Source: Owenia fusiformis
Taxonomy: Eukaryota > Annelida > Polychaeta > Sabellida > Oweniidae
DNA: 64,000 nt
Assembly (NCBI GenBank): GCA_903813345.2
Contig: CAIIXF020000006.1
Coordinates: 31,786,024 to 31,850,023 of the forward strand
Direction of reading: 5' to 3'
Under the pieces are notes generated by a model. It did no database searches. It was given only the letters and a program-made list of their open reading frames with translations, and was not told the DNA's origin. Positions within the stretch are counted from its first letter, which is position 1. Each line of letters starts with the position of its first letter. The translations under genes and the position numbers were made by a program. Positions 53,501 through 62,500 of the stretch are shown piece after piece.

Positions 53501-56500
53501 CTTATCACTTTTGTTTACCTTTTTACTCAGTCGGAGAGAAGGAATCCAAAGAGAGCAATAATTCTACATGTGCGTCGTGCAAGATTTCCATTAAACGTGT
53601 AACTAAACGGCCTCTCTAATAAAGTCAATTAGACGTTTTTACACGTTGGCTCTCCAAATTGGAGGAAATAAAGAATCATATCATATTATATCATAGATGA
53701 AGCAATCATCCCATCAACATAAGCTCACGAATGTCACAGTTAAACTGTTTTAGTTATAATTTGATAAACAGTAGTAACGTACATCTACTAGTTTATCACT
53801 GTTCCACAGATGGATGACAGATAATTTCCAATAGCTCATCATGTTTACCGAGAACGAAAGATGTTTGTCCACCATTTTGAATGATACTAACTGGAGTCAG
53901 GGTCATCAAGCTATGGAAAAGTGGTTTATGAAAATAGATTGGGTTACTTAAGCTTGCCATGTTAAAGGCAATTGAACTATGTTATAGAACAACGTCCAGT
54001 ACATTATAATAATTAAAAGTATAAATTTTTGAAAATACATATAAAGGATCTTCGCCCGCAGGACGTGTATTTTGAATGCCTTGAGAAGAACGCAAATATG
54101 GGTGATGGGTAACGGTGTTGCAATAGTAGCATTTAAAAATCTGTTCCTCTCGAGATTTATGGTCTTCTGAAATTATACTATTAATTGGTGTTGCTGCATC
54201 ATTGCTCAAATCTAGACGAGTGTTGTTGCATCTTCGGTTTGGTGTTGTTGCATCAATAGTGAGGAACTAAAACCGTGAATTTATTGCTTCTTGGTGATGG
54301 TACATGTATACTAACTGACTAATGACAGTTTCTTTAAATATAGATCGTGCGCTAACTGCACGTGTATGGTTATTGAGCAACTCGTCCTAGAAATGGGTTT
54401 AATTGGGGAAACAAAATATCGTATGAAAATCTATCACCGGAAGTCTGGCCATCTTGATGCAACAACACGGTGTTGTTGCATCACGATACTCCCCAGTGTA
54501 AGAGTAGATTGCAAATATTGTATCTTTTTTCTGATTCGAGCCTTGTAAAATTCAAAATGGCTGTCTAATGTACGATTTCGCAATGATTTTTCGATCCCTT
54601 CAAAGTATGGCTATATAATACTCAAATTGAAGGAATTTTGGAGTAGATAACAATTATGGTATTATTTTTCAGATTTGTACCTCAGAAAATTCAAAATGGA
54701 TTTTTTCAAGATGGCCGCTGCTAAATGACGGGACTTTTTCGCAAAAATCATAAGTTTTCCATTCTTAACCAAAGTAATTAATATTATTGTTTGAAATTTT
54801 GGTAGTATATTTGCAACATCTATCTATTTCACATATATTCTGTGTTTTTCATCCTGACCCCCAGGGGCCGTGAATGGGAAAACAGAAATTTTCGCTAATT
54901 TGTAGATCTTTCTGAAGTATAGGTTTATTATACTCAAATGAAAGGCAATTAAGAGTAGATTGCAAATATTGTATCTTTTTTCTGACTCGAGCCTCGTGAA
55001 ATTCAAAATGGCCGTCTTATGTACGATTTCGCAATCATTTTTCGATCCCTTCAACGTATGGTTATATAATACTCAAATTGAAGGAATTTTGGAGTAGATC
55101 ACAATTATGGTATTATTTTTCAGATTTGTACCTCAGAAAATTCAAAATGGCTGCTTTGCAGGAATTCGCAATTCTAAAATCCAAATTTTTCAATTTTAAC
55201 CAAAGTAATGAGTATAATTGATTGGAATTCGGTAATTGATATTTTGTTCGTTGGGATTTGCTACTCCGCGGAGTTGCCATTATCTAGTTGATCTTTTTGA
55301 AAGGCTGTAGACCTGAACATTCAAAGTCACAATTCTAGAAATATTCATACCTATAGACTATAAAGAAATGCAATCTTTAACTAATAATTCATTGAATATT
55401 TTGAAATCACCCTTTTAAATGAGCTTCATAACCCTATACATAGTGATCACACCAATTTCGAATAGTAGTAAAGACGAGCCACGATGACTAAAGTTGACTT
55501 TTTCTAACCAGCTTAGCAGTAATTTCATCGAAATTTTGATCTCAGGTAAACATGCAATTTGCATTGGATATACTCGTATATATGATTATAGACCGCGTTG
55601 TTTCACATGTATGAAGAAATAAAACATATCTGTGTACATATATAAGGGTTATGTACTGGGAGGTTTTGGATATGGGGTTTATCCAGAGGGAGATATGCAT
55701 ATCTACCTGAGGGACCATAGGGACCGAAGGTAGATGTGCATACCTCACGAGGGATGAACCCAATATCCAAACCAACCGTACATAACTGCTTTATCCTATA
55801 CCAAGTAGAGTTTTCTAATTTTCTTTCAATATTTTTTCACTTTTTTTATTTTTTCAATTTTTTTCACATTTTTCAATTTTTTTTCAATTTTTCAATTTTC
55901 TTTCACATTTTTTCTTTTTTTTCAATTTTTCTTATTTTTTCATTTTTTACGAAGCGGGAAGATATGCCCTGGAGCGGGAGATATGGCGGGAGATATGGAG
56001 GTTCAGGATATGGAAACCTCAAAATCAGGATACAGGATATATCTTACCAACTTATCTCCCTAAAACTCTACTTGGCATAGGATAAACCTCTTTATGCCTC
56101 GTCGATTAGGAATTATCGACATTTTGACAATATTAGATCATAATTTATTGCGGTGAATTCAAAGTGTATATTCTAACATCTGTTTTATCTTTACTATGCG
56201 TTTAATTACATTGAAAACACATGGCATGCATAATTTAATATCTTCCACGTCTAAAACAGCATAGAATCTGAAATAATCATCACAGAGTGCTAAAGAAATA
56301 TGACTTACGAAATACGAAAATACAAAATACAAAAAATTATAATACTAATCTTTTTTGGTTTTTAGTCATTGTGGCTCATCTTTACCACTACAAACACAGT
56401 TTTCATGTAATGTTAAGTTGTTTTAACTTTATTTGTAGTGGTAATGGATGTGTTGAAGGCATAGTACAGAGATTGAAGACATATGAAGAGCCTCTCTTAC

Positions 56501-59500
56501 CACATGAAATTAAGGTACAAACAGGTTAAATTATATAAATGTAAAAGATCCCATGACATGTATACATGTGAACATTTTGTCATGCTTTAACTGATTTAAT
56601 AATGATGGAACTCAAATGGTCTTATTAACCATGAAGCTGGGCATAAACAACTGTGCATAACACTAAACTTTAGACAGACTTATTGGATATTAGGGGGTTT
56701 AAGCTTGCAATATTTTTCACAATCTAAATATATAAGCAATGTATTTGTATGGGCGATTGGTCATATGTATAGGTTGGTGTTTCGATTTTATATGGAAGCT
56801 TAAACTCCCTAGTAATAAAAAGTTATGAATGAATCCATTTCTATTCAAGTTTTGGGAAGTTTTTGCATCCTTTACCATGTTATTGTTTCTGAGTTGGCCA
56901 CTTTGAAGAAAGCCTAGTAACAAAATACTGGCACTTCAACGATTCGAGGCTTCCTCTGTTAAATCTGGTAATCTGGCGTTGAGTATATGTAACCAGTGCT
57001 AAAAGAAATTTTATTTTTCCCTGTGTTTCCAGTTTTATGACATGAGAATGCTGTTTTTGCTGACAGCCTTGAATGCAGACATCAGGTAAATTCATTAATC
57101 ATCTATTGTCATGGTCATTTTCAGTGTTTTTCTTCTTAATAGACAGGATAAAATGTACCTAATATTTATGTTAAAGAGTTTTGTTTATTTTCAGACCTAA
57201 GGTTCGTTACGAGTTACATGGACTGACTTACCTCATAGAAGTATTGGATCTCATACTGAAAAGTTCTGACACACAAGCTACGGCAGCCCTGTCTGACCAA
57301 GATGTGGGACTGTGCTGTGAGATTCTGAAGATCCTCTTCAATCTTACTGTTACCATGGATAGAAATAACCTTGATGAGGTATCTGTCACAAAGTTTTAAA
57401 ACTAGACCCAGTATGGTAATTGTATAGCAATTAAAAACAAACCCATTTATTTCATACAAAGTTAGACAACAAGTCACCATTAGGCATTGATTTTAACAGG
57501 TATTGAGATGAGCTATATTACGTCATTTGGCTGTGAAATGGACTTTACTCATCAAATTGTCAACATTGAACTGCATGTTCAATTATTTTAAAGCATACAT
57601 GTAACCCTAAAAGCTTACCACAAATCACAAATACCTACTTCCTTTTCAACTTGTAATAATCAATGTTCCTCCCAATTGAAAATTTATAAATCATGTGCCA
57701 CCCATTTGAAAATAATCGTAGAAAGGTGCCAGTAATATAGCATTGATGATTCAAAGGATTACTGTTATGTTAAAGGAAGAAGAGGCCCACTTCATGCGCC
57801 TTGTCAGTGTTCTCCACAACCTCCTACTCTCTAAGACAGTCAGCAAGGAGAAGCAAGAAGATCTGCAAAGGTATCATATGTTTACATATATACAACTACT
57901 CTAATCTTGCCTTGATAAAGGAACACAATTACTGCACCAATCATTTCATAATTCTGGCTTATAATAGTCTTACATACTGTATATGTACATTGAATTAACT
58001 GGTGAATTAACTGACAGTGAAATAAGTCTGATTTTGCTAGATGAGCTCCTCAGAATTCATAGAGAACCTAATATAAGTATAAACTGCCTTTGAGCACTGG
58101 CAAATTCATATGTACTTTTGTTCCAGTCATACAGTGAACTTGTTAACAAACATGCCTAAGGATTGCTATGAAGAGCTGCTGTCTCCGGTGACAGAGGGTG
58201 TGTCTGCAGGTCTGGACAACAAGGACATAGAATATGATGGCAAAAGTATGGAGTCAATAGTAGCTTTGCTGGCTTTTCTCGATTACAGATTAGAAAAGGT
58301 AGTTTGTTGTTAATGTTGATGTAAATACCCCATTTAAAGTTTAGACTATGTTGGCTTGTATAGAGGTATTTGGAAAATACCTCTCATACCTTTCATATTT
58401 CATCTTTTTTAAAATGTTTGAATAATAATAGATAACTTTGCATGGGGCCTTCGTGTGACTTCAGGGAACATAGTAATAATATTAATAAGTAATTGTAGAA
58501 GGAGGAGATAAAGCCCCACTTTTGTAAGCTTTGCTTAATATTGAATTACATTTCCTCAGCCTAAAAAGATTCTGAAGGAGGCATTGACCCCCATCCTGCA
58601 TTGCATGTGTGAGATGTGCAGGGCCAATAGGAGCATACGCAAGTTCTGCCGCACCAAGGTGCTACCACCATTAAGGAAGGAAGTCTTGAATCTGCCAGAG
58701 GAGGGCCCTGCTATAAGGAATAAGTAAGCTTTCTCAAATAATAGTATACATGTAGTAGCACATAGTGCATCATACACAGAATACAATAACACTTAAAACA
58801 CATGTGTATACAAAGTGTTTACAATACATATTCAAATATGCAATGCAATGAAAGTTTTCCTGAGACGTTAACCTATGTTTATTGTGTATAAGTGTTTTCT
58901 TTAGTAGTTTTCTTGATAATGCAGATGAATGCTAAAAATCATGAAACGAACACATTGTTCTTATTGTTGAACAAAGAGTGCACTTATGTGCCTAGAAAGG
59001 CTGTAAAGATTTGTTTTTGTTGTAAAATGTATGATGTAGACAATGTGGGAAAGGAGTGATTCCTATTTGAAAAATAACATGTAACTCAATTGAGGAATGC
59101 AGCAAAATTCCAAACAAGCAGACTTACCTTAAGCTTTATTTTAAACTGAAAATAACATTAGGAAAGTATTTATGCACTTCTCAAACCCCTGATTTTGTGT
59201 ACATTTGGATCGGTATTCATACCTTGACCCTCTAAGTTCATTTATATATTACTGAAAATGTATTATCTTTTGTGTTCAGGTTGTGCCAGTTGCTGACTAG
59301 TCCTATAACAGAAGTTAAGGAATTAGTAGCAGATTTCCTCTTTGTACTGTGCAAAGAAAATGGTAGGTTTTAACATAATCAGGTCAACTGTAATCAACTC
59401 CTACAACTCATAATGTGATGATTTTGTTGAAATTCTATGTATGTGCAAATATTTAAAAGTGTAACACATTATCATTTGGCAGAATTATGGTAGCCATTTT

Positions 59501-62500
59501 ATATGGGTTCAGTTAAATCTTTATAATATACCTTGAAATATAATGGAGTGATTTCATGATACACTGTAAATCACTTTAATTCGACACCCGTTTTAATTTG
59601 GCGGACTGATAAAAACAGCCAAATTAAGTCTGCCAATTTAAAAAAAATGAAATTCCCAAGGATTTTCTTCCAGTGCCTTTTTATGTTACCTTGCACGATA
59701 AAACTTTGGTGATAATCTTGACTGGATCATGGATAAAATGTCAATTTTAAACTATTTCCGAAGACCTAGTCCCCCTGGTTTAGATAAAACAATCTGATAC
59801 CAGAAGAGATCAATGCGTTATTGATGGCGAGCTGTGAAGTGAGTAATATGATTGATGATGGCCCAATCTGGAAAAAAAAGGAAATAATTTTGTTACAAAA
59901 AATCTGCAAAATATTATATCTTTTTTTATCGCACCCTAAGGTGCTATATTGTAATCAGTTTGCCGGGCGGTTGGGCGGGCGGGCATCCCGAATAATCTTG
60001 TCTACAGGTTTTTCATTTTTTTCATTTTCTGCCATTTTAGCCATCATTCCCTTTTGAGCAACACCATGTGAGCCTAGTACCCACGGTACTATTTATTTTG
60101 GTGATGTGTTTCATGTTTCTCATGATTTCATACTCAATACTGTCCGCCATAAAGTTTTTGTGAATTGTCAAATTTGTACGAAACGAAATCATCGCACATT
60201 AAATTATTGCCATTACACAGTATGAAATATAAAAAAAACAATTATGAATCAGTTATTAAGTGTATTTTTCACATACGAGGGGTGATCAATAAGTAATGGA
60301 CGCTTTTTTACACAGATGCTTTTTATAGACCAATCCCTTTGATTTTCTTACCAGTGATACGTCATTCAATTATCTATTAACTCTGAAGATTTGAAAACAA
60401 AACATGTAATATATTTTGATATCTCTTTATTTCCGTGAAGGATGTGTAGGTACCCCGGGACCTACATTTACCTCAAACATTCTGAAGCTATTTTAGCTTG
60501 TTTAACATGCAATGCAGTTGAATGCAGGCTGAACAAAACAAACCATTATGGTCATGAATTACCCCATTTTGTTATGTCATAGTTGATTTTGAATATTTTA
60601 TCATCACTATGTGGTATTCATGCCACATTCATTCCACAGGTCCCTCTACATAGGTTCCATCAAGTGCTACATGTACACAATTACTCATCCTCTTTACTCA
60701 ATATTGTGAGACAAGGCTGAATCCATTCTCTGGTAGCAAGATGCAGTTGCACGGGTTGTTTTATTTCATCAATGTCAATAAACCTGCATCCTTTCTCTAT
60801 AGAAATAAGTAGTATAGAAATAAATAAGTCACATGTGAGCAGATCTGCACAATATGGTGCATTGGCCAAGAGCTCAATTTTGAGGTCCAGGTATATTGTT
60901 TTCTGAACATTTTGAGATCTGTGGGCAGGTGCATTGTCCATATGGAGTAGGGTGTTCCCTTCTCTCACCACCCCTTTCTTCCACAATGCTTTCTCAAATT
61001 GACCTGCAAACCCCTTCCATACAACACTCTGACATCACAATACTTTCTGTTTATGTGTTACCAGTCAGCAAAAAATGTCAAACAACACAAGACTTGTTGC
61101 ATATAAAAAGTTCAAATCTAACTGAAATTTGCCAATTTGGCTAAAAACTGAATATGTGACGTAAATGTCGGTCCCAGGGTACCTGTACCTCCTTCACGGA
61201 AATAAGGATATATCAACATATATTATATATTTTGTCTTCAAATCTTCAGAATTGATAGATAATTGAATGACGTATCACTGGTAGGAAAATCAAAGGGAAT
61301 GGTCTATAAAAAGTATCTGTGTAAAAAAGTGTCCATTACTTATTGATCACCCCTCGTATAAAACAACTTTAACAACATATATTTTCAATATTTAAACATA
61401 TATTTATTGATTTCGTTTCATCCAGTTCGCTATATAGCGAGTTGGTGTGTGTTCTTCAGTGAAAACAAATAGTTCCGAAAAATTCGGAATATGAGAAAGC
61501 AATATATGTATGAAAATGATTTTGCTGTGCATTTAATTTTTGATAAATGCATGGACTGAGCAGTACTATTCTTTAAAAAGGGGTGACTGCATATCATTTG
61601 TGTGTTCATTTTAGTCAATGCAATGATTTTCTAACTAAGCTTTCACAATTCTTCTGCATCAAGTTAATTATTTCATTTTCTATAATATTTTGACAAACAA
61701 AACCTTCTCAATAGTTTTCACCCCTATTAAGTATTTCTAAATAACTAGAGGTTTAAGATTGCAAGCAATCTTACGGAGGCCCCGTAGGCTTTTTTTTTAA
61801 CATTTAAAGGTCAGCAAAAGGTCAAATCTTAAATACAAGGTCATATATGAACTCCAGGCATCTTGTAGATGATTTTAAAAAAAAGTTTGGTCAATTTCAA
61901 GCAATGTGAAATTTGACCTTGAAAAATGTCAACATTAGACCTTTTTCAGTTTTTGAGGTCCAATATCTCAAAACTGGTGCAGAATTTTAATAGATAATCA
62001 ATTGTTAATATGTGTAAAACCTTTAGAGGAATATATATCCTGACTTTAATTTAGACTACAAAATTGATTTGTAGTCTCCAGTTTTGAGAAACTTAGAAAA
62101 CACAGTTTGTGATTTCGTTTGATGACCTTGACCTTTGACCTTGCAAATTTTACTTTTTAGATCTCAGAAGGTATTTTTTGAATAAATATACCTAAATTTG
62201 AATCCAGAAAATCGATTTGAAAAATCAACTTTTTTGACCTTTCGGAGGTCACTGAAGGTCAACCGAAGGTCAAAGGTCAAAAGTAAGGTCAGATTTGGAA
62301 TCCTGAGAACTTGTAGATGAGTTTTTAAAAAAATTTGGTCAATTTGAAGCAAGTTGAAAAAAGACCTTTTTTTACTTTTTTTTACCTTCAATATCTCAAA
62401 ATCTAGGCAAAATTTCTCTAGACGGCAAAAGGCTAAGACTAATAGAATACTAATATCTATCTGTATGCAAAAATTCAGCGAAAAATATTGAAGTGTAGTG

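Larger units (their letters stand above)
46566..54498. mobile_element. 7.9-kb inverted-repeat DNA transposon of unclear superfamily
   Basis: Termini CACTGGGG...CCCCAGTG with inverted arms of about 200-300 bp (46566-46870 and 54170-54498). It is flanked by TAAGA on both sides, a 5-bp duplication (alternatively AAG with one more base in the element). The intact pearl copy at 47770-48994 shows a single TAAGA at the matching place. Subterminal copies of GATGCAACAACACC occur about five times at each end, including a perfect hairpin GATGCAACAACAC/GTGTTGTTGCATC. Inside lie a broken LINE, a pearl element, a zinc-finger-like gene fragment and a minisatellite. No recognisable transposase. Confidence 0.8.

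Noticed and set aside
55736-56080. 114-residue frame rich in F and S
   Set aside because: Low-complexity translation of a TTTTTCAATTT tract within a foldback element.
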